A DNA stretch of 32,034 nucleotides from Actinomycetota bacterium (lineage in GTDB: Bacteria; Actinomycetota; CADDZG01; JAHWKV01; JAOPZY01): positions 1 through 32,034 of the forward strand of contig JAOPZY010000159.1 of the NCBI GenBank assembly GCA_025963875.1, in the 5' to 3' direction. Position numbers and translations under genes: made by a program. The notes beneath the pieces were generated by a model. That model did no database searches and was not told the origin of the DNA. It saw only the letters and a program-made list of their open reading frames with translations. Within the stretch, counting starts at the first letter, position 1, and the number at the start of each line of letters is the position of its first letter. Below are positions 23,887 through 32,034 of the stretch, one piece after another.

Positions 23887-24105
23887 GCGCCGCATCCGTC
23901 CCCCCTCCGCCGCCGGCGGGGCCCGCAGGCGGCTCGAACGCCGGAGATCCCGAAGCACCGTCCCGGCAAAAGTTGCTAGTCTTCATATCGTCTCGTCACC
24001 CCCATAGGTGACCTGCATCTCCTTGGCACGATACCCATGACGGGGGATTGTCTCCTCTGGATAAGACCCTACCCTGGTAGTTGACACCTAGCTCGGGAGC
24101 GACGG

Positions 24106-25089
24106 ATGGCCATGAGCCCACTTGGGCTGCGCAACAAAGGGGGCATCGGCTCCACGCGTGCCCGCCGCCCCATCATGCTCGGCGTGGTCGGGGACTCGGC
24201 CGCCGGCAAGACAACGCTCACCCGCGGGATCGAGAACATCTTCGGTCAGGACCGGGTGAACTCGATCTGCACCGACGACTACCACCGCTACGACCGTGAG
24301 GCGCGCAAGAAGGTCCAGCTCACGCCGCTGAACCCCGAGTGCAACTACATGGACATCATGGAGCAGCACCTCGCACTCATGGCGATGGGGGAGCCGATCC
24401 TGAAGCCCGTCTACAACCACAACCACGGCACCCTCGACGCCCCAGAGGTGTTCGAGCCCGCCGACTACGTCGTCATCGAGGGCCTGCTCGGCTTCTGGAC
24501 CAAGGGGATGCGGGACTGCTTCGACGTCAAGGTCTTCCTCGACCCCCCCGAGGACCTGCGCCGCGCCTGGAAGATCAAGCGCGACTGCACGAAGCGCAAC
24601 TACACCCCGGACGAGGTCATCGCCGACATGCAGAAGCGCGAGCCCGACTCCAAGGAGTTCATCGAGCCCCAGCGGGAGTACGCCGACATCGTCGTGCGGT
24701 TCATCCCCCCGGGTGGCAACCTCGACAGCGACCCCACCAAGTACAACGTGCGCCTCGTGCTGCGGCCGACCCTCCCGCATCCGTATCTCGCGGAGATCGC
24801 CGCCGAGACCCGCACCCCGCGTTACGAGCCCATCCGGTTCCACCTCGCCCGTGACCGGGGCAAGCCGGTCGACGTCCTGGAGATCGACGGCCAGGTCCCG
24901 CCGGAGGTCTCCGCGGCCGCCGAGGAGATCATCTGGGACAAGATGGCGCACCCCGACGGCGAGCTCAACCGGGAGGCGATCGGCGTGTTCGTCGACGCCA
25001 ACCAGGAGAGGCGCTCGGAGAGCCTGGCCCTCACCCAGCTCCTGATCGTCTTCCAGCTCGTCGGCGCCGCCTCCGCCGCCGCCCGCTAG
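24106..25089 (+). CDS. prk: Phosphoribulokinase
   Basis: This 327-residue kinase makes ribulose-1,5-bisphosphate, the RuBisCO substrate, from ribulose-5-phosphate and ATP; it is diagnostic of the Calvin cycle. Walker A is GDSAAGKTT (29-37), and TDDYHRYDREARKK (56-69) carries the catalytic Asp and sugar-phosphate-binding residues. VVIEGLLGF (Walker B-like) and RRAWKIKRDCTKR follow. Plant PRK is redox-switched by Cys16-Cys55. Here the first Cys is absent (Walker A has Ala-Ala), although a Cys precedes TDDYH, so thioredoxin control of that type is not expected. GGGAG precedes ATG 24106. Convergent with cbbR. Confidence 0.95.
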   Translation: MAMSPLGLRNKGGIGSTRARRPIMLGVVGDSAAGKTTLTRGIENIFGQDRVNSICTDDYHRYDREARKKVQLTPLNPECNYMDIMEQHLALMAMGEPILKPVYNHNHGTLDAPEVFEPADYVVIEGLLGFWTKGMRDCFDVKVFLDPPEDLRRAWKIKRDCTKRNYTPDEVIADMQKREPDSKEFIEPQREYADIVVRFIPPGGNLDSDPTKYNVRLVLRPTLPHPYLAEIAAETRTPRYEPIRFHLARDRGKPVDVLEIDGQVPPEVSAAAEEIIWDKMAHPDGELNREAIGVFVDANQERRSESLALTQLLIVFQLVGAASAAAR

Positions 25090-25097
25090 AACGCAAG

Positions 25098-25133
25098 TCC
25101 CAGGCCGGGGGCACCTCCCAGGCCGGGGGCACC
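25098..25133. repeat. Perfect 18-bp tandem duplication between prk and cbbR
   Basis: The 18-base unit TCCCAGGCCGGGGGCACC occurs at 25098-25115 and immediately again at 25116-25133. It fills almost the whole 46-base gap between the convergent stops. The G-run followed by C-run (GGGGG-CA-CCCCC, 25125-25136) could act as a short bidirectional terminator. Confidence 0.75.
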
Positions 25134-25135
25134 CC

Positions 25136-26071
25136 CTACACGGGCGCCGGTCGCGCGCCGGCTCCCCCCAACCAGGCGCCCACGGCGGTCCGTGCCTCCT
25201 GGGAGCTCAGCAGGTCGAGGAACTGGATGCAGCTGCCGCTGAGCGGGTCGGCCTCCAGGTAGAGCACGTACCATTTCCGCCGCAGCGGCGTGCCGGCGAC
25301 CCGGAGCCGGCAGAGTGCCCCGCTCGCCAGCTCCGCCGCGACCGCGTGCGCCGAGATCAGCGCCACCCCCAGGCCGGCGGCGGCGGCCTGCTTCACGGCG
25401 CCGTTGCTCCCGAGCGTCATCGCCGAGCCGACCTGGAACCCGTTCTGCGCCCAGAACTCCTGGGTGGTCTCCCTCGTGCCCGAGCCCGGTTCGCGCACCA
25501 GCCAGGTTTCGGCCGCCAGGAGGGCCGGGTCGACGGACTCCTCTTCGCCGTAGGCGTGGTCGTGGGGCGCGACGACGATCAGCTCGTTGTCGAGGAAGGG
25601 GACGCCGCGGATGCCGCGGCCCTCCGGGGGGCGTCCGCCGAAGCCGAGGTCGGCCTCCCGGGCGGTGATCCGGTCCACGACCGTCGCGCGGTTGCCGACC
25701 TCCATCCTGAGCTGGACGTCGCGGTGGGCCTCCCGGAAGACTTTGAGGATGGGCGGCAGGACGTACTCGCCTGCCGTGGTGACCGCCACGAGGTTGAGCG
25801 GCGCCGCCTGCCCCGCCGCCTCGCGGGTCCGGCGTACCGCCTGCTCGGTGAGGCCGAGGATCTGGGCCGCATACCGGGCCAGCTCGGTCCCCGCCGCTGT
25901 GAGCCGGATGCCGCGTCCGTCACGTTCGACCAGGGCAACCTGCAATTCGTCGCGCAGGGCGGCGAGCGCCGCCGACACCGAGGGCTCGGTGATCAGCAGC
26001 GATGCGGCGGCCCCGCGGACGGAGCCCTGCCTCGCCACTTCGAGGAACGTCTTGAGCTGGGAAAAGGTCAT
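25136..26071 (-). CDS. cbbR: LysR-type regulator, probable CbbR
   Basis: This 311-residue LysR-family activator has an N-terminal winged helix-turn-helix (MTFSQLKTFLEVARQGSVRGAAASLLITEPSVSAALAALRDEL). The periplasmic-binding-like effector domain starts near residue 90. EPGSGTRE is a typical CbbR/CysB-class ligand-loop sequence. Divergent placement next to cbbL strongly suggests it is CbbR, which in other bacteria senses Calvin-cycle metabolites and activates cbb genes. The ATG at 26071 has only a weak ribosome site. The shared 186-base spacer carries a LysR-type inverted repeat that would serve activation of cbbL and autoregulation. Confidence 0.9.
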   Translation of the reverse strand: MTFSQLKTFLEVARQGSVRGAAASLLITEPSVSAALAALRDELQVALVERDGRGIRLTAAGTELARYAAQILGLTEQAVRRTREAAGQAAPLNLVAVTTAGEYVLPPILKVFREAHRDVQLRMEVGNRATVVDRITAREADLGFGGRPPEGRGIRGVPFLDNELIVVAPHDHAYGEEESVDPALLAAETWLVREPGSGTRETTQEFWAQNGFQVGSAMTLGSNGAVKQAAAAGLGVALISAHAVAAELASGALCRLRVAGTPLRRKWYVLYLEADPLSGSCIQFLDLLSSQEARTAVGAWLGGAGARPAPV

Positions 26072-26110
26072 CGGGCTGCCTAGGGGATCCTCGAATCGCT
26101 CGATTACGAC

Positions 26111-26177
26111 TTAGAGCTAGGTCTAATGAATTCAGCAGAAAATTAAATTGTAATCTTGCCGTGGACATGCCTATCAT
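26111..26177 (+). promoter_or_regulatory. cbbL promoter with LysR-type (CbbR) recognition site
   Basis: The inverted repeat TTAGA-GCTAGG-TCTAA (26111-26126) is a LysR-type site. Downstream, TTGTAA (26148-26153) and TATCAT (26172-26177) form a -35/-10 pair with 18-base spacing. With a start near 26184, the repeat is centred near -65, the classical position of a LysR recognition site. The A+T-rich stretch between them (26130-26155) would hold the activation site. Confidence 0.65.
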
Positions 26178-26179
26178 GA

Positions 26180-27715
<1,536 letters not shown>

Positions 27716-27747
27716 GGCCCACCGAGAACGAGACAAGGAGTTTCCAC

Positions 27748-28197
27748 ATGCATGTGACGCAGGGCACGTTCAGCTACCTGCCCGCTCTCTCGGACGACGA
27801 GATCCGGGCGCAGATCCAGTACGGCATCGACCAGGGCTGGGCGGTGGCCATCGAGTTCACCGACGACATCCACCCCCGCAACGTCTACTGGGAGATGTGG
27901 GGCTTCCCGGACTTCGACGCCAAGGACTCCGCGGCCGGCCTCTTCGAAGTCAACCGCTGCCGCGAGGCGTACCCGAACCAGTACATCCGGGTGACGCTGT
28001 ACAACCCGAAGCTGACCAAGCAGACGATCGGCCTCCAGTTCATCGTCAACCGGCCCGGCAACGAGCCCGGGTACCGGCTGGACCGCCAGGAGTCCAACGA
28101 CCGGGTCATCCGCTACACCCTCGTGCCGTACGCCAACGAGAAGCCCCACGGCGACCGGTACGCCGAGGGTGCCTATGGCGACTACCACGGGAACTAG
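27748..28197 (+). CDS. cbbS: RuBisCO small subunit
   Basis: This 149-residue small subunit completes the L8S8 enzyme. TQGTFSYLPALSDDEIRAQI is the N-terminal signature and WGFPDFDAKDSAAGLFEVNRCREAYP the core. After residue ~125 there is a C-terminal extension (YANEKPHGDRYAEGAYGDY) of the kind red-type small subunits use to form extra contacts at the fourfold axis. AAGGAG precedes ATG 27748. It lies 32 bases after cbbL and is followed by a strong hairpin before cbbX. Confidence 0.96.
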   Translation: MHVTQGTFSYLPALSDDEIRAQIQYGIDQGWAVAIEFTDDIHPRNVYWEMWGFPDFDAKDSAAGLFEVNRCREAYPNQYIRVTLYNPKLTKQTIGLQFIVNRPGNEPGYRLDRQESNDRVIRYTLVPYANEKPHGDRYAEGAYGDYHGN

Positions 28198-28215
28198 GCC
28201 ACAGATGGGTAGGTG

Positions 28216-28243
28216 ACGGCGGGGGGCCCTGGCCCCCCGCCGT
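28216..28243 (+). terminator. Very GC-rich hairpin between cbbS and cbbX
   Basis: ACGGCGGGGGGCC (28216-28228) and GGCCCCCCGCCGT (28231-28243) form a perfect 13-bp inverted repeat around CT. No T-run follows. It probably reduces read-through or protects the cbbLS 3' end, giving more RuBisCO than activase. Confidence 0.75.
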
Positions 28244-28281
28244 TCCAACTACGGACAACGACACCACAGGAGTGAACAGCG

Positions 28282-29442
28282 ATGGACGAATCGACCAACG
28301 AGGCCCCGGCCCCCGAGGTGCCTGTCCGCATGGCGACCAAGGGCCTGGGCTGGTCCGGAAGAGAGACGGCCGACGAGGTCGACGGGGCGGCGGCCCCGCC
28401 CACCCCGACGCTCAAGCCAGCGACGAAGAAGCCCCCGGCTCCGCCCATGGGCCCGGGCATGGTGCGCCCCGAGGTCGAGCGCTTCGGCGAGACGGAGACC
28501 GACTCGGTGTTCGACCTGGCCGGCATCAACGACCCGCTGGCCGAGATCCCCGACGACCTCGTCGTCGACGCCGGCAAGCTGTTCAACGACACGCGGATCT
28601 TCGACGTCCTCGACGCCCTCGACCGTGAGCTGGTCGCTCTCGACGTCGTCAAGCGCCGGGTCCGGGAGGTCGCCTCGCTGCTGCTGATCGACCGGCTGCG
28701 GCGCACCCTGAACCTCGAGTCCGAGCAGCCCACCCTGCACATGTCCTTCACCGGCAATCCCGGCACGGGCAAGACGACGGTGGCCATGAAGATGGGCCAG
28801 ATCCTGTGGAAGCTCGGGTTCGTCCGGAAGGGTCATATCGTGGTGGCCAGCCGCGACGACCTCGTCGGCCAGTACGTCGGCCACACCGCCCCCAAGACCC
28901 GGGAGGTCCTGAAACGGGCGATGGGCGGCGTGCTGTTCATCGACGAGGCCTACAACATGTACCGCGTCGACAACGAGCGGGACTACGGCCAGGAGACGGT
29001 CGAGATGCTCCTCCAGGTCATGGAGAACGACCGCCAGGACATCGTCGTGATCATGGCCGGCTACGAGAAGCAGATGAACCGCTTCTTCGCCGATGTGCCC
29101 GGCATCTCCTCCCGAATCGCTCACCACCTGACGTTCCCCGACTACGAGGTTCCCGAACTGATGGCCATCGCCCGGCTGATGCTGGCGACGCAGCGCTACC
29201 GCTTCGCTCCGGACGCCGAAAAGGCGTTCGAGGAGTACATCACCCTGCGCAAGGGCCAGGACAACTTCGCCAACGGCCGCAGCGTCCGCAACGCCCTGGA
29301 GCGCCTGCGGATGCGCCAGGCGATCCGGCTGTTCGACGCAGCGAACCGGGGTCGCAAGCTCACGAAGGGCGACCTGGTGACGATCGAGGCCGAGGACGTC
29401 CTCCAGAGCCGGGTGTTCGAGGGCGGCGTCTTCGACAACTGA
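28282..29442 (+). CDS. cbbX: RuBisCO activase CbbX (AAA+), with long N-terminal extension
   Basis: This 386-residue AAA+ ATPase frees red-type RuBisCO from inhibitory sugar phosphates by threading the CbbL C-terminal tail. The core begins near residue 97. Walker A is GNPGTGKTT (158-166), the pore loop GQYVGHTAPKT (Tyr198), Walker B VLFIDEAY (217-224), with RDYGQETVEMLLQVMEN and the arginine region GISSRIAHH following. Proteobacterial CbbX is about 310 residues. Here ~80 extra residues at the N-terminus are Pro/Ala-rich with basic and acidic patches (AAPPTPTLKPATKKPPAPP), likely disordered. ATG 28282 follows AGGAG. Confidence 0.95.
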   Translation: MDESTNEAPAPEVPVRMATKGLGWSGRETADEVDGAAAPPTPTLKPATKKPPAPPMGPGMVRPEVERFGETETDSVFDLAGINDPLAEIPDDLVVDAGKLFNDTRIFDVLDALDRELVALDVVKRRVREVASLLLIDRLRRTLNLESEQPTLHMSFTGNPGTGKTTVAMKMGQILWKLGFVRKGHIVVASRDDLVGQYVGHTAPKTREVLKRAMGGVLFIDEAYNMYRVDNERDYGQETVEMLLQVMENDRQDIVVIMAGYEKQMNRFFADVPGISSRIAHHLTFPDYEVPELMAIARLMLATQRYRFAPDAEKAFEEYITLRKGQDNFANGRSVRNALERLRMRQAIRLFDAANRGRKLTKGDLVTIEAEDVLQSRVFEGGVFDN

Positions 29443-29479
29443 GCACGACGGCTTCCCAACGAGAACAAGGCAGAACACG

Positions 29480-29513
29480 GCAGGCCCCCGGCCCCGCAGG
29501 CTCGGGGGCCTGC
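29480..29513 (+). terminator. Terminator hairpin after cbbX
   Basis: GCAGGCCCCCG (29480-29490) and CGGGGGCCTGC (29503-29513) form a perfect 11-bp stem with a 12-base loop, 38 bases after the cbbX stop. No T-run follows, as is common in high-GC actinobacteria. It separates the cbb operon from the metal transporter genes. Confidence 0.75.
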
Positions 29514-29564
29514 TCGCGTCCGGAGGGGCCCGTCGCAATACCCGGCCACTGGGGTCCACGACCG

Positions 29565-29596
29565 CTATTGCAAACTGGATGCAATAGTCCTAGCAT
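29565..29596 (+). promoter_or_regulatory. Promoter overlapped by a Nur-box-like operator
   Basis: CTATTGCA-N7-TGCAATAG (29565-29587) is a perfect inverted repeat. Within it TTGCAA-N5-ATGCAA matches the reported Nur (nickel-responsive Fur family) box pattern TTGCAA-N5-TTGCAA at all but one base. TTGCAA (29568-29573) also serves as a -35, with TAGCAT (29591-29596) as -10 at exactly 17-base spacing. A repressor bound here would block the promoter of the transporter gene starting at 29624. Confidence 0.7.
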
Positions 29597-29623
29597 GACT
29601 GTTCGGCAACGAGGGGGAAGCTC

Positions 29624-31651
29624 GTGCACATTCCGGACGGTTATCTCAGCCCTGTCACCTGCGCGGCCCTCTACGCTGCGGACCTGCCCGTGTGGGCGGT
29701 CGCCGCCAAGCGGGTCAACAGGGTCGTCAAGACCCGGGACGTGCCGCTGCTCGCCGTCGGCGCCGCCTTCTGCTTCCTGACCATGATGTTCAACGTCCCC
29801 GTCCCCGGCGGGACCACGGCCCATGCCGTCGGCGCCGTCCTCGTGGCGATCCTGCTGGGTCCCTCGGCGGCGATCATCGCGGTGTCGGCGGCGCTGGCCG
29901 TCCAGGCCCTCTTCTTCGGCGACGGGGGGATCCTCGCCCTCGGGGCCAACGTCTTCAACATGGCGGTCGTCATGACGCTCGCCGGCTATGGCATCTACCG
30001 GCTCCTCGCCCGCGGCAGCGGCCTGGCGTCGCCCCGGCGGGCGCTGGCGGCGGGCATCGGGGCCTACGCCGGCCTCAACGCCGCGGCCCTGTGCGCCGCC
30101 GTCGAGCTCGGCCTGCAGCCGGCGCTCTTCCACGCCGCCGACGGCACCCCCCTCTACGCCCCGTTCCACCTCTCACAGGCGCTGCCACCGGTGATGCTGG
30201 CCCACCTCACCGTCGCCGGCGGGGTCGAGCTGGCGATGACGCTCGGCATTGTCGCCTACCTCCAGCGGGCGAACCTGCCGCTGCTGGCAGGCAGCCACCC
30301 CCGGCTGCGGGAGCCGGAACCGGGGCAGGCGCCGCGGCGGCGAACGGGCTGGCGCTGGGGGTTGGCAGCCCTCGGGGCGATGGCGGTGCTGACGCCGCTC
30401 GGCCTGCTCGCAAGCGGGGGAGCGTTCGGCGAGGCGAAGCCGGGGCAACTGGACCTGGCCAGGTACCACCTCAAGGCCGTCCCGGCTGGCCTGCGGCACT
30501 ACGCCGGCGTCTGGCACCACGCTCTTCTCGACGGCTACGGCTTCGCCGGAGGCAGCCACCCCGTGATCGGCTACCTGGTGTCGGCGGCGGCCGGCGCCGG
30601 CGCGATCGCCGCCGTCTTCCTCGCCGTGTTCGCCTTCCGTCGCTGGATGCCCCGGCCGGTCGCGCCGGCGGAGACAGCGGGGCGCCCGCCGGTGTCCTCG
30701 CGGGCCGGGGCCGTCCCGGCGTGGTTGCTGGCTCCGCAGGTCGACCTCGCCCCCGGCGCACACGCCGGCGGCCGGAGGGGCGGGGGAAGGAGGGCCAGCT
30801 TCGTGGACAAGACGCTCAACGGGGCGGCCGCGGTGATGCGCCAGGCGATCTTTGCCGAGGACACCTCGCAGGGCGGCGGCCTACTGCAACGGATCGACGC
30901 CCGGATCAAGGTCGTCTCCGTCGTCGCCCTCCTCGTCGCCGCCGGGCTGGTGCGCCACATCCCGGTCCTGCTCGTGCTCTACGCGGGTGCCCTGGCCCTG
31001 GCCGCTGCCTCCCGCATACCGCTGGGATTCTTCGTCCGGCGCGTGTGGCTGTTCATCCCGATCTTCACCGGCATCGTCGTACTGCCGGCCACGCTGTCGA
31101 TCGTCACGCCGGGCCACATCCAGGTCCACCTGGGGCACTGGTGGTTCGGTCATGAGGTGGGGATCACGAGCCAGGGACTGCTCGCTGGGGGGCTGATCGT
31201 CACCAGGGTGGCGGTCTCGATCTCGCTGGTCGTCCTCCTGACCCTGACCACGCCCTGGAGCAAGTTGCTGGCCGCGCTGCGGGCGCTGTTCGTGCCCCGG
31301 ATCTTCGTCGTTGTCCTCGGGATGTGCTACCGCTACATCTTCCACCTGCTGAACGCCGTCACCGACATGTACACGGCCCGCAAGGCGAGGGGCGGAGGGA
31401 GAAGGGGAGGCCGCCAGCGCAGGGACGTCGCCGCCGGCCGGTCGCTGGTGGCGGCGTCGGCCGGCGCTCTCTTCGGCAAGGCCAGCGCCTTGTCGGAGGA
31501 GGTCCACATGGCGATGACGTCCCGCGGCTACACGGGCAACATCGCGAACCTGGGCCAGCGCCGCCTGCACGCGATCGATCTCGCGTGGGGGCTGACCTGC
31601 GTCGCCGTTGCCGTCGCTGCCCTGGGAGGTGATCGTGTTCTCGGACGCTGA
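29624..31651 (+). CDS. ECF-type nickel/cobalt transporter, fused M-N-Q subunits
   Basis: This 675-residue membrane protein combines three usually separate ECF transporter parts. The M substrate-binding module (1-~225) starts MHIPDGYLSP and has GGTTAHAVG. Met1, His2 and His67 match the residues that hold Ni2+ in NikM, which also confirms the GTG start. The N module (~240-345) has two membrane segments around an outer loop (TPLGLLASGGAFGE). A basic Ala/Gly/Arg linker (~350-398) leads to the Q (transmembrane coupling) module (~400-675), with KARGGG and MTSRGYTGN as the two coupling motifs. GAGGGGGAA precedes the start. Nickel is favoured over cobalt only because of the Nur-like operator. Confidence 0.9.
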   Translation: MHIPDGYLSPVTCAALYAADLPVWAVAAKRVNRVVKTRDVPLLAVGAAFCFLTMMFNVPVPGGTTAHAVGAVLVAILLGPSAAIIAVSAALAVQALFFGDGGILALGANVFNMAVVMTLAGYGIYRLLARGSGLASPRRALAAGIGAYAGLNAAALCAAVELGLQPALFHAADGTPLYAPFHLSQALPPVMLAHLTVAGGVELAMTLGIVAYLQRANLPLLAGSHPRLREPEPGQAPRRRTGWRWGLAALGAMAVLTPLGLLASGGAFGEAKPGQLDLARYHLKAVPAGLRHYAGVWHHALLDGYGFAGGSHPVIGYLVSAAAGAGAIAAVFLAVFAFRRWMPRPVAPAETAGRPPVSSRAGAVPAWLLAPQVDLAPGAHAGGRRGGGRRASFVDKTLNGAAAVMRQAIFAEDTSQGGGLLQRIDARIKVVSVVALLVAAGLVRHIPVLLVLYAGALALAAASRIPLGFFVRRVWLFIPIFTGIVVLPATLSIVTPGHIQVHLGHWWFGHEVGITSQGLLAGGLIVTRVAVSISLVVLLTLTTPWSKLLAALRALFVPRIFVVVLGMCYRYIFHLLNAVTDMYTARKARGGGRRGGRQRRDVAAGRSLVAASAGALFGKASALSEEVHMAMTSRGYTGNIANLGQRRLHAIDLAWGLTCVAVAVAALGGDRVLGR

Positions 31652-32034
31652 CGGCTGCCTGCTCGAGCTCGACGGGGTGTCCTACTCGTACCTCCGGCGG
31701 TTCCCGGCCCTCGACCGGGTGTCCCTCGGCATACGGGCGGGCGAGAAGGTGGCCCTTCTCGGCGCCAACGGCTGCGGAAAGTCCACGCTCCTGAAGCTGC
31801 TCGACGGCTTGATCTTCCCCGATGCCGGCAGCTACACGGCGTTCGGGACCGAGGTCACCGACGACGCCCTGGAGGAGGAGCAGTTCAACGGCTCCTTCCG
31901 CTCCCGGGTGGGCTTCATCTTCCAGAACTCCGACGCCCAGGTCTTCTCGCCGACGGTGAGGGAGGAGATCGCCTTCGGGCCGCTCAACCTCGCGATGGCG
32001 GCCGAGGAGGTCGAGGAGCGGGTGGCGGACACCC
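31635..32034 (+). CDS. ECF transporter ATP-binding protein (CbiO/NikO), 3' end outside window
   Basis: The first 133 codons of the ATPase energising the M-N-Q protein are visible. GTG 31635 is preceded by GGGAGG at five bases and overlaps the upstream stop by 17 bases. An in-frame GTG at 31629 is less well placed. LELDGVSYSYLRRFPALDRV opens the fold, Walker A is GANGCGKST, and the Q-loop is GFIFQNSDAQVFSPTV, highly typical of CbiO-family ATPases, followed by EEIAFGPLNL. The signature and Walker B lie beyond the right edge. Confidence 0.93.
   Translation, partial: MFSDADGCLLELDGVSYSYLRRFPALDRVSLGIRAGEKVALLGANGCGKSTLLKLLDGLIFPDAGSYTAFGTEVTDDALEEEQFNGSFRSRVGFIFQNSDAQVFSPTVREEIAFGPLNLAMAAEEVEERVADT

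Larger units (their letters stand above)
23734..24105. other. 372-bp divergent intergenic region, tal / prk
   Basis: No credible gene is seen; a plus-strand open frame at 23765-24007 is Pro/Arg-rich and has no ribosome site. The region contains the palindrome GCGTTAACGC (23783-23792), the hairpin at 23845-23886, a second inverted repeat GTCACC-N6-GGTGAC (23995-24012) and a small palindrome CTACC-CT-GGTAG (24069-24080). It must carry the promoters of both the tal operon and prk, but I could not fix either with confidence. Confidence 0.5.

Noticed and set aside
23765-24007. An 80-residue plus-strand frame in the tal-prk gap
   Set aside because: Pro/Arg-rich, no ribosome site, crosses a stable hairpin and a regulatory-looking region.
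24081-24086. TTGACA upstream of prk as a -35 box
   Set aside because: Only 19 bases separate it from the prk ATG, so a -10 and transcription start would fall inside or past the start codon.

Overview
The window is GC-rich, uses GTG starts often, has several start codons overlapping the previous stop as GTGA, and has promoters that look leaderless. Its gene families (three-subunit PntAA/AB/B transhydrogenase, coproporphyrin-type ferrochelatase, SigG-like ECF factor, DUF559/AbiEi-type protein, red-type RuBisCO) point to an actinobacterium, perhaps an uncultured soil or Acidimicrobiia-like lineage. The lineage is inferred from gene content only; no rRNA or other phylogenetic marker is present. 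No tRNA, insertion sequence, phage gene or CRISPR array was seen.

Layout. (a) 1-4917: the tail of an unrecognised gene, a minus-strand GNAT plus ABC exporter group, and a divergent PadR regulator translationally coupled to a chromate transporter. (b) 4918-9893: an unusual 482-bp intergenic stretch, then a 1497-residue class A penicillin-binding protein whose outer half is four copies of a cysteine-containing ~210-residue repeat. (c) 9894-14368: a palindromic element, a VOC protein, a small zinc-ribbon protein, a candidate 6C-like small RNA, hemE-hemH and a tandem-GmhA SIS protein. (d) 14373-17222: a SigG-like sigma factor followed by a two-domain VOC protein, and a divergent AbiEi/DUF559 protein. 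(e) 17188-23733: a minus-strand operon tal-rpe-tkt-pntAA-pntAB-pntB. (f) 24106-29442: prk, convergent cbbR, and cbbL-cbbS-cbbX. (g) 29565-end: a nickel/cobalt ECF transporter with fused M, N and Q modules, its ATPase running off the window, preceded by a promoter that overlaps a sequence matching the Nur (nickel-Fur) box.

Together, regions e and f are a Calvin-Benson-Bassham locus. Phosphoribulokinase makes the RuBisCO substrate, CbbLS fixes CO2, CbbX reactivates the enzyme, and CbbR probably controls the operon. Transketolase, ribulose-phosphate epimerase and a short TalC-type transaldolase rearrange the sugar phosphates, while the proton-driven transhydrogenase could supply NADPH. The adjacent nickel uptake system would fit a [NiFe]-hydrogenase-driven autotroph, but no hydrogenase gene lies in the window, so this link is an inference.

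The most interesting items are the tal/rpe/tkt/pnt operon beside red-type RuBisCO, the single-chain NikM-N-Q protein under a Nur-like box, the repeat-bearing penicillin-binding protein, the tandem GmhA with divergent metal ligands, and a hairpin element present in two intergenic regions.
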